A stretch of 64,000 nt of DNA from an uncultured Pelagibacteraceae bacterium. GTDB taxonomy: Bacteria; Pseudomonadota; Alphaproteobacteria; Pelagibacterales; Pelagibacteraceae. A program made the translations under genes and the position numbers. The stretch is taken from contig CACJLJ010000003.1 of the NCBI GenBank assembly GCA_902594235.1, forward strand, positions 134,526-198,525. Reading direction: 5' to 3'. Positions 52,764-63,235 of the stretch are shown here, one piece after another (the stretch's first letter is position 1; each line of letters starts with the position of its first letter). The notes under the pieces were generated by a model. It did no database searches, was not told where the DNA came from, and saw only the letters and a list, made by a program, of their open reading frames with translations.

Positions 52764-53836
52764 ATTAAGCTATCTAACTCAATACTTGAGGGTAACAGTC
52801 TAGCATCATCAAAATCTTTTAGATTATTTTGTTTAATTATTTTTGTTAAAACCTCAACATACTTTTCACCAGTCTCAGCGTATTCATTTAAAAATTTTAC
52901 AAGTATCAGACTGTCTAATGGTTTACCTACATCTCTTAATTCGGCTCTTGCTTTTCTTAAATTTTTATAAGACGAATGTGTATTCAAATTACGCTGATAA
53001 GCTCTTACTGAGGCTTGTAAGACATTAAACTTCATCACTTTGTGTCCTTCACTTTTATCTGAGTCTTTAGGTTTTAAACCTTCACCAGACCAAGTCCACT
53101 GACCAAATAAAGCATTTCCCTCCTGAGCAAATCTTGAAGTCCCCCAGCCAGTTTCCTTAGCAGCTTGTGCAATTGCCAAGGACACAGGTATTTCATCCAT
53201 TCTAATTTTTAGAGTTGATAAATCTTTTGATCTAACACCATATTGTTTATATTTATTCTCAAGCCACTTTTTTTCTAAATTAGTATTATTACTTTTATTT
53301 ATAATGTTGAATAATCTTTTTCTATCTAATCTGATATTGTTATTTTCCTGTAAAATTAAAGGTAAAACAATTTGAATAAAAAAATCTTTTCTTTGTTTTG
53401 TACTTTCAATCATTTTAATTTCAGCTGGAAGCAAAGTAAGAGCAACTGGCTTAACTAATTTTGTTTTTCTGACATCTTGCAAAGAATAGTTAGTATCCTC
53501 AAATAACTGTTTTATTGTTGAAGCATTTAACCTTATTGTGTCTGTTTCTAAATCATTCAAACTAAAAATATCTGTGAGCAAATCATTTTCATTTAACTCT
53601 CCCTCACCTTCTTCCAAGTTTTCACCTTTATTTTTTAATGTATATGCTAAAACTTTTTTTGAATTATTCTGAAAAGCATTATCTTGCATTTTTGTGAATT
53701 CTATTATCAATGGCATAGAGTAGAAAAAAAATATTACAGCTAAAGAGCAAAGAAAAACCCTTGGAATTGATCCTAAATTTTTTTTATCAAAAAATTTAAT
53801 AAAATTAATATTTCTTTGATTCGTAATTTTTTTCAT
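52760..53836 (-). CDS. Bax-like glucosaminidase (GH73 family)
   Basis: A 358-residue envelope protein with one N-terminal membrane anchor (IPRVFLCSLAVIFFFYSMPL). The C-terminal GH73-type domain has the catalytic Glu in AQAAKETGWGTSRFA and the fold mark EGNALFGQWTW, then KFNVLQASVRAYQRNLN. It should cut N-acetylglucosaminyl bonds in peptidoglycan. The neighbouring deacetylase points the same way, but the two are convergent and not co-transcribed. Confidence 0.87.
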   Translation of the reverse strand: MKKITNQRNINFIKFFDKKNLGSIPRVFLCSLAVIFFFYSMPLIIEFTKMQDNAFQNNSKKVLAYTLKNKGENLEEGEGELNENDLLTDIFSLNDLETDTIRLNASTIKQLFEDTNYSLQDVRKTKLVKPVALTLLPAEIKMIESTKQRKDFFIQIVLPLILQENNNIRLDRKRLFNIINKSNNTNLEKKWLENKYKQYGVRSKDLSTLKIRMDEIPVSLAIAQAAKETGWGTSRFAQEGNALFGQWTWSGEGLKPKDSDKSEGHKVMKFNVLQASVRAYQRNLNTHSSYKNLRKARAELRDVGKPLDSLILVKFLNEYAETGEKYVEVLTKIIKQNNLKDFDDARLLPSSIELDSLI

Positions 53837-53839
53837 AAA

Positions 53840-54379
53840 TCAAATCGCTTCTACTTTATTTACCTCAGGAACATAGTGACATAGAAGGTTTTGAACACCT
53901 TGTTTTAAAGTCATTGTCGAACTTGGGCATCCAGAACAGCTTCCTTGTAATTGAACTAAAACCACTCCATTTTTAAATTCTTTAAATTTTATATCTCCAC
54001 CATCTTTAGCAACTGCTGGTCTTACCTTTGTATCTAGTATATCAATAATTTTTTTTTCAATCTCTTCTAAATCTTTATTTTCTTCATTTAAATTATTTTC
54101 AATTACGCATTCTTTACCACTTGAGTAAAAATCGTTAATCAATGAAATTATTATATGCTTAACTTCATCCCATGGTGTAATATCATTTTTATTAACTGAT
54201 ATAAAATCTTTTCCTAAAAATATACTTTCTACCCCATTGACTGAAAGAAGATTTCTTATAAGTTCATTGTTTGTATCATCCCGTTTGTTTACTTCAAAAG
54301 ATCCATTGCTTGAAACATTTTTTCCAGGTAGAAATTTTAAAGAGTTTGGGTTTGGTGTAGTTTCGGTTTGAACAAACAT
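53840..54379 (-). CDS. nfuA: Nfu-type iron-sulfur cluster carrier
   Basis: A 179-residue protein. The N-terminal Nfu domain reads TPNPNSLKFLPGKNV and the C-terminal NifU domain has the cluster-binding pair in GSCSGCPSSTMTLKQGV (C-x2-C). It delivers [4Fe-4S] clusters to apo-proteins; clients in this window include MiaB and the Fe-S protein. Nfu next to tsaB/fur is usual in alphaproteobacteria. Confidence 0.94.
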   Translation of the reverse strand: MFVQTETTPNPNSLKFLPGKNVSSNGSFEVNKRDDTNNELIRNLLSVNGVESIFLGKDFISVNKNDITPWDEVKHIIISLINDFYSSGKECVIENNLNEENKDLEEIEKKIIDILDTKVRPAVAKDGGDIKFKEFKNGVVLVQLQGSCSGCPSSTMTLKQGVQNLLCHYVPEVNKVEAI

Positions 54380-54431
54380 GATTTATATATAACTATTTAT
54401 AAAAAAATTTAAACTTGTAATTAAATTTTTT

Positions 54432-55433
54432 TTAAAAACCTAATATTTTGTGAATTTTTTTTATCTTTTTTGTTGCAATTTGATCAGCTTTTTCAAATCC
54501 CTCGGATAAAATTGTATCTAAATAATTTGTATCATTTAATAATTTTTTAATTTCTATCGATATAGGATATATTTTTTCAATCAAGACTTGTGACAAGTTA
54601 TCTTTAAATTCTGCAAAATTTTTACCTGAATATTCACTTAGAGTTTTTTCAATATCTGAGTCAGTCAAATTTGAATAAATACCCAATAAATTTTTAGCTT
54701 CAGGTCTATTATCTAAATCTTTAATATCTCCAGGCATTGGTAATGGATCAGTTTTTGCTTTTCTTACTTTATTTATTATTTGATCTTTATCGTCAGTTAA
54801 ATTAATTCTGCTTAAATCAGAGCTCTCTGATTTGCTCATTTTTTTCATTCCGTCTTTAAGACTCATTATTCTAGATAATTCTTTTTGAATAAGAGGCTCG
54901 GGAACCACAAAAAAATTTTCAACATTAAATTCGTTATTAAATTTTTGAGCAATATCTCTACAAAGTTCTAAGTGTTGTTTTTGATCATCTCCGACTGGAA
55001 CATGAGTAGAGTCATATAACAATATGTCCGCTGCCATTAAAACAGGATAAGAATATAATCCTATGCTTGCCTTCTCCTTATCTTTGCCGGCTTTTTCTTT
55101 AAATTGTGTCATTCTATTTAACCAGCCCATTCTTGCTACACAACTGAGTATCCATGCAGCTTCTGAATGTGCTGGTACTTTAGATTGATTAAAAATTATA
55201 CTTTTTTTTGGATCAATCCCAGATGCCAGAAAAGTAGCTACTGTTTCACGTATATTATTTCTTAATTCAGTAGGATCTTGCTTAACAGTTATAGCGTGAA
55301 GATCTACTACGCAGAACACACATTTATTATTTTCATCATTATTTAAACTAACAAAATTTTTTATTGCACCTAGATAATTGCCTAAATGAAGATTACCTGT
55401 AGGCTGAACACCTGAAAAAATTTTTTTTCCCAT
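54432..55433 (-). CDS. trpS: tryptophanyl-tRNA synthetase
   Basis: A 333-residue class I synthetase. The HIGH-like motif is [22 protein letters not shown] is [12 protein letters not shown], and [17 protein letters not shown] is typical. The start is 3 bases behind murJ. Confidence 0.97.
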   Translation of the reverse strand: MGKKIFSGVQPTGNLHLGNYLGAIKNFVSLNNDENNKCVFCVVDLHAITVKQDPTELRNNIRETVATFLASGIDPKKSIIFNQSKVPAHSEAAWILSCVARMGWLNRMTQFKEKAGKDKEKASIGLYSYPVLMAADILLYDSTHVPVGDDQKQHLELCRDIAQKFNNEFNVENFFVVPEPLIQKELSRIMSLKDGMKKMSKSESSDLSRINLTDDKDQIINKVRKAKTDPLPMPGDIKDLDNRPEAKNLLGIYSNLTDSDIEKTLSEYSGKNFAEFKDNLSQVLIEKIYPISIEIKKLLNDTNYLDTILSEGFEKADQIATKKIKKIHKILGF

Positions 55434-55436
55434 AGT

Positions 55437-56966
55437 TTAATATCTTAATTTAAGATCTTGAGAATTAAAAGCCTTGATAAATAATGATAGTAATAAATAA
55501 AATATTATTCCTAATAAAACAGATAAAATCAAATAAAATAATTTAAAATCTGAATAATATATTAATTGATTTTGAAAAATATGGATTAAATAACCAAAAA
55601 ATAAACCCATTAAAATTGAAGCAAATAATATTTTAAAAAGTTTTATAATAAAAGTTTCATTAAAACTAAATAAATTTCTTTTTTTTAAAAAAATTAATAA
55701 AAGAATTGAATTTAACCATGACGAAATAGAAGTAGCAATAGGAATAATAATAAATCCCAATACCTTAAAATAATAAATACTTATAAAAATATTAATAATG
55801 ACAGAAATCAATGAAATATAAAAAGGGGTTTTTGTATCGTTATTTGCAAAAAAGAAACTTGAAAAAACTTTAATTAAAGCAAAAGCGGGTAAACCCAAAC
55901 CAAAATAAAAAAGAGCCTTTGCAGAATTTATAACCGCTTCTTCACTAAAAGAACCATAACCAAATAAAGATGAAACAATTTCCTCCGAACCAATTATTAA
56001 AGCAACAGTTGCGGGTAAACTTAAAAACATGCTTAACTCTAAAGCTTTGTTTTGTATAACTGTTATTTTATTTTTTTTTTTTAAATTTATATATTTTGAT
56101 AATTGAGGTAAAATTACTACTCCAATAGCGATTCCTGCAATTGCAAGGTTTATCTGGTAAATTCTATCTGCAAAATAAAGATAAGAAACAGCATTAGCCT
56201 GAAAAGAAGCAATTATTGTCCCAACAAGTATATTTATCTGGGTAACTCCTGATGAAAAAATACTTGGTAAAAGTTTTTTAAAAAAAACTTTTACATTATT
56301 TGTTATTTGAAAACTAAAATTTAATTTAAATAAATAATATTTTTTAACAAATTTATATAAAAAAATAATCTGTAAAAAACCTGATAAAGAGACGCCAATT
56401 GAAAGATAATAAACTAATTTGTCATCTAACATTTTTCCAAAAAGTAAAATACCAATAAGAACTATATTCAAAATTATAGGTGCTGCAGATGCAGCAGCAA
56501 ACTTATTATGTGAATTAAGTATTGCTGAAAAAAAAGACGCTAAACATACAAAAATTAAAAAAGGAAATGTTATTCTTGTCAAATAAGTTGCTAGTTCTAT
56601 CTTTTCAATATTTCCCACAAAACCTGGTGCAATTAAACTGACTAAAAAAGGCATAAATATTTCTGCTAACAAAACTAAAAAAAACAAACTCATTAATAAT
56701 AAATTAAAAATATCATTGGCAAATTGATAAGATTTTTTTTTTCCTTTTGTTAATAACGATGTATAGCTTGGTACAAATGCTGCGTTGAAAGTTCCTTCTG
56801 CAAACAATCTTCTAAAAGTATTTGGAATTCGAAAAGCTACGAAAAATGTATCAGCTATTAACCCTGCGCCAAGAAATATTGCGATTAGAATATCTCTAAA
56901 ATAACCGAGTAATCTGCTAATAATAGTATAAAAACCAAAAGTCCCTGTTGACTTAATTAAGTTCAT
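55437..56966 (-). CDS. murJ: lipid II flippase MurJ
   Basis: A 509-residue membrane protein with about 14 hydrophobic helices. It begins with the family pattern STGTFGFYTIISRLLGYFRD and FRIPNTFRRLFAEGTFNAAF, which holds the conserved Arg residues in the cavity. It moves lipid II across the inner membrane for peptidoglycan synthesis. Co-transcribed with trpS. Confidence 0.95.
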   Translation of the reverse strand: MNLIKSTGTFGFYTIISRLLGYFRDILIAIFLGAGLIADTFFVAFRIPNTFRRLFAEGTFNAAFVPSYTSLLTKGKKKSYQFANDIFNLLLMSLFFLVLLAEIFMPFLVSLIAPGFVGNIEKIELATYLTRITFPFLIFVCLASFFSAILNSHNKFAAASAAPIILNIVLIGILLFGKMLDDKLVYYLSIGVSLSGFLQIIFLYKFVKKYYLFKLNFSFQITNNVKVFFKKLLPSIFSSGVTQINILVGTIIASFQANAVSYLYFADRIYQINLAIAGIAIGVVILPQLSKYINLKKKNKITVIQNKALELSMFLSLPATVALIIGSEEIVSSLFGYGSFSEEAVINSAKALFYFGLGLPAFALIKVFSSFFFANNDTKTPFYISLISVIINIFISIYYFKVLGFIIIPIATSISSWLNSILLLIFLKKRNLFSFNETFIIKLFKILFASILMGLFFGYLIHIFQNQLIYYSDFKLFYLILSVLLGIIFYLLLSLFIKAFNSQDLKLRY

Positions 56967-57016
56967 AAATCATATTAGTCTTAATTTTACCCCATTTGTA
57001 CACCTAATTAACATAA

Positions 57017-59302
57017 ATGAAAAAAACAAAAATTGATCATTACACTGATAAAGAAGCTTTGGAATTTCATGGCGGTAAAAAACCAGGCAAGATAGAAATT
57101 AATGCCTCAAAAAACATGATCACAAAGAGAGATCTAGCGCTTGCATATTCGCCTGGTGTTGCAGTTCCAGTTAAAAAAATAAGCGAAAATCCAGATGCTG
57201 CTTATGATTATACAAGTAAGGGAAATTTAGTGGCAGTGATAAGTAATGGTTCTGCAATCTTAGGTTTAGGTGACTTAGGTGCTCTCGCCTCAAAACCTGT
57301 TATGGAAGGTAAAGCTGTTTTATTCAAAAGATTTGCAGACATTGACTCGATTGACCTTGAGATTAACTCAAAAAATTCAGATGAAATCATTAATTCGATT
57401 AAAAATTTTGCTCCATCTTTTGGTGGAATAAACTTAGAAGATATTGCTGCACCAGATTGTTTTGTAATTGAGGAAAAACTTAAAGAAATTTTAGATATAC
57501 CAGTTTTTCATGATGATCAACATGGTACAGCCATAATTACTACAGCAGCTTTAATAAATGCATTAGACATTAATGGGAAATCTATTAAAAAAGTAAAAAT
57601 AATCGTTAATGGTGCAGGTGCATCAGCAATGGCATGTGCAAATTTATTCAAAAAAATTGGTGTCCCCTCAAAAAATATTACTATGGTTGACAGAACAGGA
57701 GTTATTTACAGAGGTAGAAAAAATTTAAATCAGTGGAAATCTGCACATGCAATAGAAACTACAAACAAAACTTTAGGTGAGGCAATTGTTGGTGCTGATG
57801 TTTTTTTGGGTCTATCTGCTAAAGGTGCACTTACTAAAGATATGGTTAAAAAAATGGCAAAAAATCCAATAATATTTGCGTGTGCAAACCCAGATCCTGA
57901 GATTACACCTGAAGAAGTTGAAAGTGTTAGGAGTGATGCAATTATAGCTACAGGTAGATCTGATTATCCAAATCAAGTAAATAACTTGATTGGATTCCCT
58001 TACATATTTAGAGGAGCACTTGATGTGAGGGCTAAAACAATTAATGACGAAATGAAGATAGCTGCAGCAAATGCCATAGCAAAACTTGCAAAAGAAGACG
58101 TACCAGATGAAGTAGTGGCTGCAATGGGAGGTGAAAGACCTCATTATGGAAAAGATTATATAATCCCATCAACATTTGACCCAAGATTAATAAGCATTAT
58201 ACCTGCAGCAGTGGCAAAGGCAGCAATTGAAACAGGGGTTTCAAGAAAGAAAATAGACAATTTTGATGCATACAAGGATCAACTTAAACAAAGATTGGAT
58301 CCAACTGTAACAATCATGCAAGGTATAAATAACTATATTAAAAAGAATCAAAAAAAAATTGTTTTTGCTGATGGAGAAGATGAAAATACACTTAAAGCTG
58401 CAATTGCTTTTAAAAACTCAGGGCTTGGTATTCCTATTCTTGTAGGAAAAGAGGAGAAAGTTAAAGAGCAAATAAAAAAAATTGGATACAACGAAAATTT
58501 TGACATTGAGATAGTAAATTCAAAAGATAAGATCAAAAGAGAAAAGTATGTTCAATTTTTATTTAAAAAATTACAAAGAGAACAGGGCTTACTAGAGTGG
58601 GATTGCGACCGATTAATCAGAAATGATAGGGTAATTTGGGCATCTTGTATGGTTGCATGTGGTGATGCTGATGGAGCTGTTACTGGAAATACAAGAAGAT
58701 TTGGCGCGTCTTTAGACAAAATTAAACAAGTCGTTAAAGCTAGACCTGGCGAAATAATGTTTGGCTTAAACCTTATTGTTCATAAAGGAAGAACAATTTT
58801 TGTTGGGGATACAAGTGTAAATGAATATCCAAATTCAGAACAACTAGCAAAAATTGCAATATCCTCAGCCCGAGTTGTAAGATTATTTGGATTTGAACCA
58901 AAAGTGGCTTTTGTATCACACTCAACATTTGGACAGCCCTCAACTAGTCGAACAAAACACATAAAAGATGCAGTTGAAATATTAAAAAATCAAAAAGTAG
59001 ATTTTGAATTTGATGGAGATATGCAGCCCGATGTTGCGCTTAATGAAGAATACAAAAATCTTTATCCATTTTCAAAAATTGTTGGAAACGCAAATATTTT
59101 AGTAATGCCTGGTCAACATAGTGCAGCCATTTCTTATAAAATGATGAAAACTTTTGGGGATACTAAAGTTATTGGACCACTATTAATAGGATTGGGTTTG
59201 CCAATTGAGATAGCACCATTAAGATCATCTACTTCCGAAATAATTAATTTAGCTTCTATTGCAGCATATTCTGCAGAAGTGATAGATTATAAGAAACTTT
59301 AA
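57017..59302 (+). CDS. maeB: NADP-type malic enzyme with phosphotransacetylase-like domain
   Basis: A 761-residue MaeB protein that oxidatively decarboxylates malate to pyruvate. Malic N domain: TSKGNLVAVISNGSAILGLG and the catalytic part FHDDQHGTAI; NAD(P) loop NGAGASAMACANLFKK. From about 430 a phosphate acetyltransferase-like domain (TNTRRFGAS-type block, VSHSTFGQPS) follows; in this family it is regulatory rather than active. It supplies pyruvate to the PDH complex coded at the window's left edge. Confidence 0.95.
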   Translation: MKKTKIDHYTDKEALEFHGGKKPGKIEINASKNMITKRDLALAYSPGVAVPVKKISENPDAAYDYTSKGNLVAVISNGSAILGLGDLGALASKPVMEGKAVLFKRFADIDSIDLEINSKNSDEIINSIKNFAPSFGGINLEDIAAPDCFVIEEKLKEILDIPVFHDDQHGTAIITTAALINALDINGKSIKKVKIIVNGAGASAMACANLFKKIGVPSKNITMVDRTGVIYRGRKNLNQWKSAHAIETTNKTLGEAIVGADVFLGLSAKGALTKDMVKKMAKNPIIFACANPDPEITPEEVESVRSDAIIATGRSDYPNQVNNLIGFPYIFRGALDVRAKTINDEMKIAAANAIAKLAKEDVPDEVVAAMGGERPHYGKDYIIPSTFDPRLISIIPAAVAKAAIETGVSRKKIDNFDAYKDQLKQRLDPTVTIMQGINNYIKKNQKKIVFADGEDENTLKAAIAFKNSGLGIPILVGKEEKVKEQIKKIGYNENFDIEIVNSKDKIKREKYVQFLFKKLQREQGLLEWDCDRLIRNDRVIWASCMVACGDADGAVTGNTRRFGASLDKIKQVVKARPGEIMFGLNLIVHKGRTIFVGDTSVNEYPNSEQLAKIAISSARVVRLFGFEPKVAFVSHSTFGQPSTSRTKHIKDAVEILKNQKVDFEFDGDMQPDVALNEEYKNLYPFSKIVGNANILVMPGQHSAAISYKMMKTFGDTKVIGPLLIGLGLPIEIAPLRSSTSEIINLASIAAYSAEVIDYKKL

Positions 59303-59892
59303 TTTTTTTGAATTCTCAAATCATCAACGAGTATAATACTTGCTATAATATCTTTTACATCCGGAATTTGTTTAGCCTCATTAAGAACTTCTGATCTCTC
59401 ATCTGAAGTTATCGAAATACCATAGATATAAATTTTATTTTTATAAGTATCTAGCTGATAATTAGCAGACTTAATATTTTTGTTTAAAAATAAAGCAGTT
59501 CTTAACTGGGAAGTAATTAAAATATCTTTTGCAGATTGTTTAAAATTAAATTCTTCTTTTATTTTGATATCATTTCTTACTGACCTGGCCCCTTTAGTCT
59601 CCCAAGCAAGTTTGGTTAATCTAAGTTTATCTTCAGGATTATCAACCTTGCCTGTAATGAATATTCTCCCATCTAAAACTTTAGTTTTAACACTTAATAA
59701 ATATTTTTTATCTAATCTAATTATTTTAGCCGTTAAATTCTTCTCCATAATGGAATCATCCATTTGTGTTCCTACTGATCTTGGATCAAAAGCGATACTT
59801 ACACCAGAACCAAATATACCCTTAGAAGATACACCAATACAACCAGACAAAAATAAAGAAAATATAATAATTTGGAATAATTTATTTTTCAT
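59299..59892 (-). CDS. BON-domain lipoprotein
   Basis: A 197-residue lipoprotein, lipobox LFLSGCIG, with two BON domains: TAKIIRLDKKYLLSVKTKV with ITGKVDNPEDK, and LITSQLRTALF with IYIYGISITSDERSE. It resembles DolP (YraP), an outer-membrane-associated protein that supports envelope integrity. As in E. coli, it lies near rsmI and the LpoA-like gene. It overlaps rsmI by 11 bases. Confidence 0.87.
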   Translation of the reverse strand: MKNKLFQIIIFSLFLSGCIGVSSKGIFGSGVSIAFDPRSVGTQMDDSIMEKNLTAKIIRLDKKYLLSVKTKVLDGRIFITGKVDNPEDKLRLTKLAWETKGARSVRNDIKIKEEFNFKQSAKDILITSQLRTALFLNKNIKSANYQLDTYKNKIYIYGISITSDERSEVLNEAKQIPDVKDIIASIILVDDLRIQKN

Positions 59893-60754
59893 CTTTTACC
59901 TTTAAACAATAATCATAGATAATTTTTTTTGAAACTTTATTATTTTGTGAAATTATACTAGATATTTCTTTAATACTAATTTTATTTACCATTTTCTTAA
60001 TCATAATTTTATCTGATTCAGAAAGTTTTGAAGAGTTTTTTTTATTAACTTTTTTTTCCGAAATTACTAATGTAAGTTCACCTTTTAAACCATTTAATGG
60101 TTTTAGTTCATCTACATTTTTTCTAATATATTCCTCATAATACTTTGATATTTCTCTACAAATAACAATTTTTCTGTCGTTGAAAAAGCTTTTTAAAATA
60201 GGTAATGCTTTATTAAATTTTTTTGGTGAAATAAAAAAAACAATAGAATAATTCAATCTAGATAGAGTATCTAAATTTTCTTTTAAATCTTTTAATTTTT
60301 CAGGAAAAAAACCATAAAAAAAGTATTTAGCACCAAAACCACTTATAGAGACTGCTGTGGAAACTGCGGAAGGTCCTGGTATTGGTATAACCTGTATATC
60401 ATTTTTAATACATTCATTTACTAAAATTGCTCCTGGATCAGAAATACCTGGTGTTCCAGCATCAGAAATTAATGAAATAATTGATCCAGAATTTAATAAA
60501 TCGATAATCTTTGGTAAATTTTTCTTTTCATTGAATTTATGATTTGAAATTAATTTTGTTTTAATTCCAAATTTATCTAACAATATTTTTGAAATCCTAG
60601 TATCTTCACAAAGTATGAATGATGAATTCTTTAAAATTTCCAAAGCTCTTAAACTTATATCTGCTAAATTTCCTATAGGTGTTGGGACTAAATATAAGGC
60701 CTTTTTTAGCTCAATTTTACTAATTACTGAATTTAAAATCATAATTAAAAACAA
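59882..60754 (-). CDS. rsmI: 16S rRNA 2'-O-methyltransferase RsmI
   Basis: A 290-residue enzyme that methylates C1402 of 16S rRNA. LVPTPIGNLADISLRALE, LCEDTRISKILL and ISDAGTPGISDPGAILV are the family blocks. An ATG four codons in is an alternative start. Divergent from the LpoA-like gene with 20 bases between starts. Confidence 0.95.
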   Translation of the reverse strand: MFLIMILNSVISKIELKKALYLVPTPIGNLADISLRALEILKNSSFILCEDTRISKILLDKFGIKTKLISNHKFNEKKNLPKIIDLLNSGSIISLISDAGTPGISDPGAILVNECIKNDIQVIPIPGPSAVSTAVSISGFGAKYFFYGFFPEKLKDLKENLDTLSRLNYSIVFFISPKKFNKALPILKSFFNDRKIVICREISKYYEEYIRKNVDELKPLNGLKGELTLVISEKKVNKKNSSKLSESDKIMIKKMVNKISIKEISSIISQNNKVSKKIIYDYCLKVKDEK

Positions 60755-60774
60755 AATAATATATCATCATTAAA

Positions 60775-61929
60775 ATGAAAAAAACTTTTAAAATTTTTAT
60801 TTTAGTTGTTTTAATTAATCTAACTAAATTACCAAACGCCTTTTCAAATGAAGAGAAGATTAATATTGGTCTCTTGGTTCCGATGAGCGGCAATAATAAG
60901 AATATTGGTGAACTAATAATTAAATCAACAAGAATGGCCTTAGAAGACATTAATAAAAATAATATTGAAATCTATCCAAAGGACACATCAAACAATCCAG
61001 AAAAAACACTTAAGGCAGCTAAAGAATTAAAAGATTTAGGAGTAAAGATAATCATAGGACCAGTTTTTTTTAAAAATTTAATTTATCTTAATGAGGTGGA
61101 AAATGTGATTTTTTTATCCCTAACTAATAAAACTTTAGATTTACCAGAAAATATCATTAGCACAGGTGTAAATTCAATCTCTCAACTAAGAGCAATTAAA
61201 AAATTTTTAATTGAAAATGATCTTAAAAATACAATTTTTCTTTCTCCTAAATTAGATTATGAGCTTGAGGTAAAAGAAGCCATTAAAAATTCAAAAATAA
61301 AATATAAAGATTATTACAGTTACGACACTGAACCTACAAAATTGACAAAACAAATTGAAAAAATAACTAATTATAAAATCAGACAACAAAATCTTGAAGA
61401 TGAAATATCAAGAATTGAAAAATCTGATTTAGTTAATAAAGAACAAAGAATAGAGAAATTAAAAAAGAAATATACAATTGGTAAAGTAAATTTTGACTCT
61501 GTAATTATTTCTGATTTTGGTGAAAGTCTTAAAAGTGTGATAACATCTCTCCTATATACTGACGTATCACCAAAAGATAAATATATAATTACTTTTAATC
61601 AATGGTTTGATGAAAGCTTAATAAAAGAAAATAATATACAGCCAATTTATTACCCATCTATAAATAATGAAAATCTCATTAATTTTAAAGAAAAATTTCA
61701 AAAAAAATACAATCTAACACCTAATCACTTAACCTTATTAAGTTACGATCTTGTCGGATTAATATATTATCTATCAATTAAAAATGATATTTCCGAACTA
61801 GATAAATTATTTAAGAAAAAAAATACTTTTAAAGGTAAAATTGGAATTTTTGAAATTAAAAACAATAAGATTAACCACAAGTTAAATTTTTATAAAATTG
61901 ATAATAAAGAAATTAAAAAAATTTTTTAA
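60775..61929 (+). CDS. LpoA-like penicillin-binding protein activator
   Basis: A 384-residue protein with an N-terminal signal (MKKTFKIFILVVLINLTKLP) and a periplasmic-binding-protein type 1 fold: NIGLLVPMSGNNKNIGE and VKIIIGPVFFKNL. This matches the COG3107 LpoA C-domain, which activates PBP1A in gammaproteobacteria. No lipobox is obvious, so it may be soluble. The rsmI neighbour supports the assignment. It overlaps the rdgB stop by 17 bases. Confidence 0.8.
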   Translation: MKKTFKIFILVVLINLTKLPNAFSNEEKINIGLLVPMSGNNKNIGELIIKSTRMALEDINKNNIEIYPKDTSNNPEKTLKAAKELKDLGVKIIIGPVFFKNLIYLNEVENVIFLSLTNKTLDLPENIISTGVNSISQLRAIKKFLIENDLKNTIFLSPKLDYELEVKEAIKNSKIKYKDYYSYDTEPTKLTKQIEKITNYKIRQQNLEDEISRIEKSDLVNKEQRIEKLKKKYTIGKVNFDSVIISDFGESLKSVITSLLYTDVSPKDKYIITFNQWFDESLIKENNIQPIYYPSINNENLINFKEKFQKKYNLTPNHLTLLSYDLVGLIYYLSIKNDISELDKLFKKKNTFKGKIGIFEIKNNKINHKLNFYKIDNKEIKKIF

Positions 61930-62515
61930 TCTTTTTAAATGCCATGAAACGATGATCAATTTTATATTTTTTTGAAGATTTCATTTCACCAAAAGTCTTA
62001 TTGTAATTTTTAGGAATAAAAATTGGGTCATACCCAAAGCCATTTTTTCCCTTAGGTTTTTTTGATATATGTCCGTCTATAGTTCCAATAACACTTGCTA
62101 TCTTTTTATCTAGATAACTTATTGTTAGAGCGCAAATAAATCTTGCTTTGGTTTTTTTTTTGAACCAATAAAAATCTTTTTTTTTTAACTCTTTATAAAC
62201 TTTTTTAATCGCCTTATTAAAATTAGATTTTTTTCCACCCCATCTTGCCGAGTGAATTCCTGGTTTTTTATTTAATAGATCAATTTCCAATCCTGAGTCA
62301 TCAGCTAAACAAATTAAATTAGTCTTTTTTGAAAAATACTTTGATTTAATGAATGAATTTTCTTTAAAAGTCTTACCATTCTCTTTTGGGCTTTTTAATT
62401 TGAAATCTGAAGTCGAAAAAGTTGCCACTTTTTTAGGAAGTAAACCCCTTATTTCTCTAAGTTTTCCTTTATTATTTGTGCCTATCAATAATTTATTAAT
62501 TTTTTTATATTTCAT
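61913..62515 (-). CDS. rdgB: RdgB/HAM1 non-canonical purine NTP pyrophosphatase
   Basis: A 200-residue house-cleaning enzyme that hydrolyses dITP and XTP. LLIGTNNKGKLREIRGLLP begins the fold; CLADDSGLEIDLLNKKPGI and KNGFGYDPIFIP are the catalytic blocks; the C-terminal KKYKIDHRFMAFKKI has the purine-binding His-Arg. Divergent from grpE with a 36-base gap. Confidence 0.95.
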   Translation of the reverse strand: MKYKKINKLLIGTNNKGKLREIRGLLPKKVATFSTSDFKLKSPKENGKTFKENSFIKSKYFSKKTNLICLADDSGLEIDLLNKKPGIHSARWGGKKSNFNKAIKKVYKELKKKDFYWFKKKTKARFICALTISYLDKKIASVIGTIDGHISKKPKGKNGFGYDPIFIPKNYNKTFGEMKSSKKYKIDHRFMAFKKIKKFF

Positions 62516-62518
62516 CTA

Positions 62519-62534
62519 GAAATTTTTAAATTTC
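62519..62534. promoter_or_regulatory. short palindrome between rdgB and grpE
   Basis: GAAATTT-TT-AAATTTC, a 7-bp perfect inverted repeat in the 36-base space between the divergent starts. No CIRCE element or clear sigma-32 promoter is seen ahead of grpE. A/T-only palindromes are frequent by chance here. Confidence 0.25.
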
Positions 62535-62551
62535 TTACCATATATGAGTTA

Positions 62552-63193
62552 ATGGAAAAAGAACAAAAGCATAATACTGAAACAGATTTATCAAAGGAAA
62601 AAGAAGAAATAAAACTCACTCCTGATGCTGATAAAAAAAAAGAAATAAATGATACTTCAGATGTAGAACAAAAAAAAGAAGAGAGTCCTGAGGAAAAGAT
62701 ACTAAATCTTGAAGATAAATTGGCAAGATCATTTGCTGAAATGGAGAATCAAAGAAGAAGGTTTGAGAAAGAAAGAGAAGATGCTTTCGAATATGGTGGT
62801 TTTGTATTTGCAAAAGAAGCTTTAAACTTAATTGATAACCTTGAGAGATCAAAACAAATTTTAGAAAGTGATGAAAGTTTAAAAAATTCTGAAGCTTTAA
62901 ATAAAATATTAGAACATCTTAATATTATAAATAAAGATTTAATATCTATCTTTGAAAAAAATAATATTAAACCTATAGAATGTTTAGATAAAAAACTTGA
63001 TCCAAACTTTCATCAAGCAATGATGGAAATAGAGGATAATCAAAGAGAGCCTGGAACTATAGTTCAGGAAATCCAAAAAGGGTTTACAATAAAAGATAGG
63101 TTATTAAGACCATCATTAGTGGGTGTATCAAAAAAAACCCAAAATAAAGATGAAAAAGATACCCAAAATAAAGAAAATTTGAACACAAAATAA
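62552..63193 (+). CDS. grpE: nucleotide exchange factor GrpE
   Basis: A 213-residue DnaK cochaperone. A disordered Lys/Glu-rich N terminus leads to a long helix (LARSFAEMENQRRRFEKERED) and the family signature IKPIECLDKKLDPNFHQAMM with GTIVQEIQKGFTIKDRLLRP. dnaK follows 60 bases downstream. Confidence 0.96.
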   Translation: MEKEQKHNTETDLSKEKEEIKLTPDADKKKEINDTSDVEQKKEESPEEKILNLEDKLARSFAEMENQRRRFEKEREDAFEYGGFVFAKEALNLIDNLERSKQILESDESLKNSEALNKILEHLNIINKDLISIFEKNNIKPIECLDKKLDPNFHQAMMEIEDNQREPGTIVQEIQKGFTIKDRLLRPSLVGVSKKTQNKDEKDTQNKENLNTK

Positions 63194-63235
63194 TGGAACT
63201 AGCAACTTGTAGAATTAATTTTAGCTCCTATATGA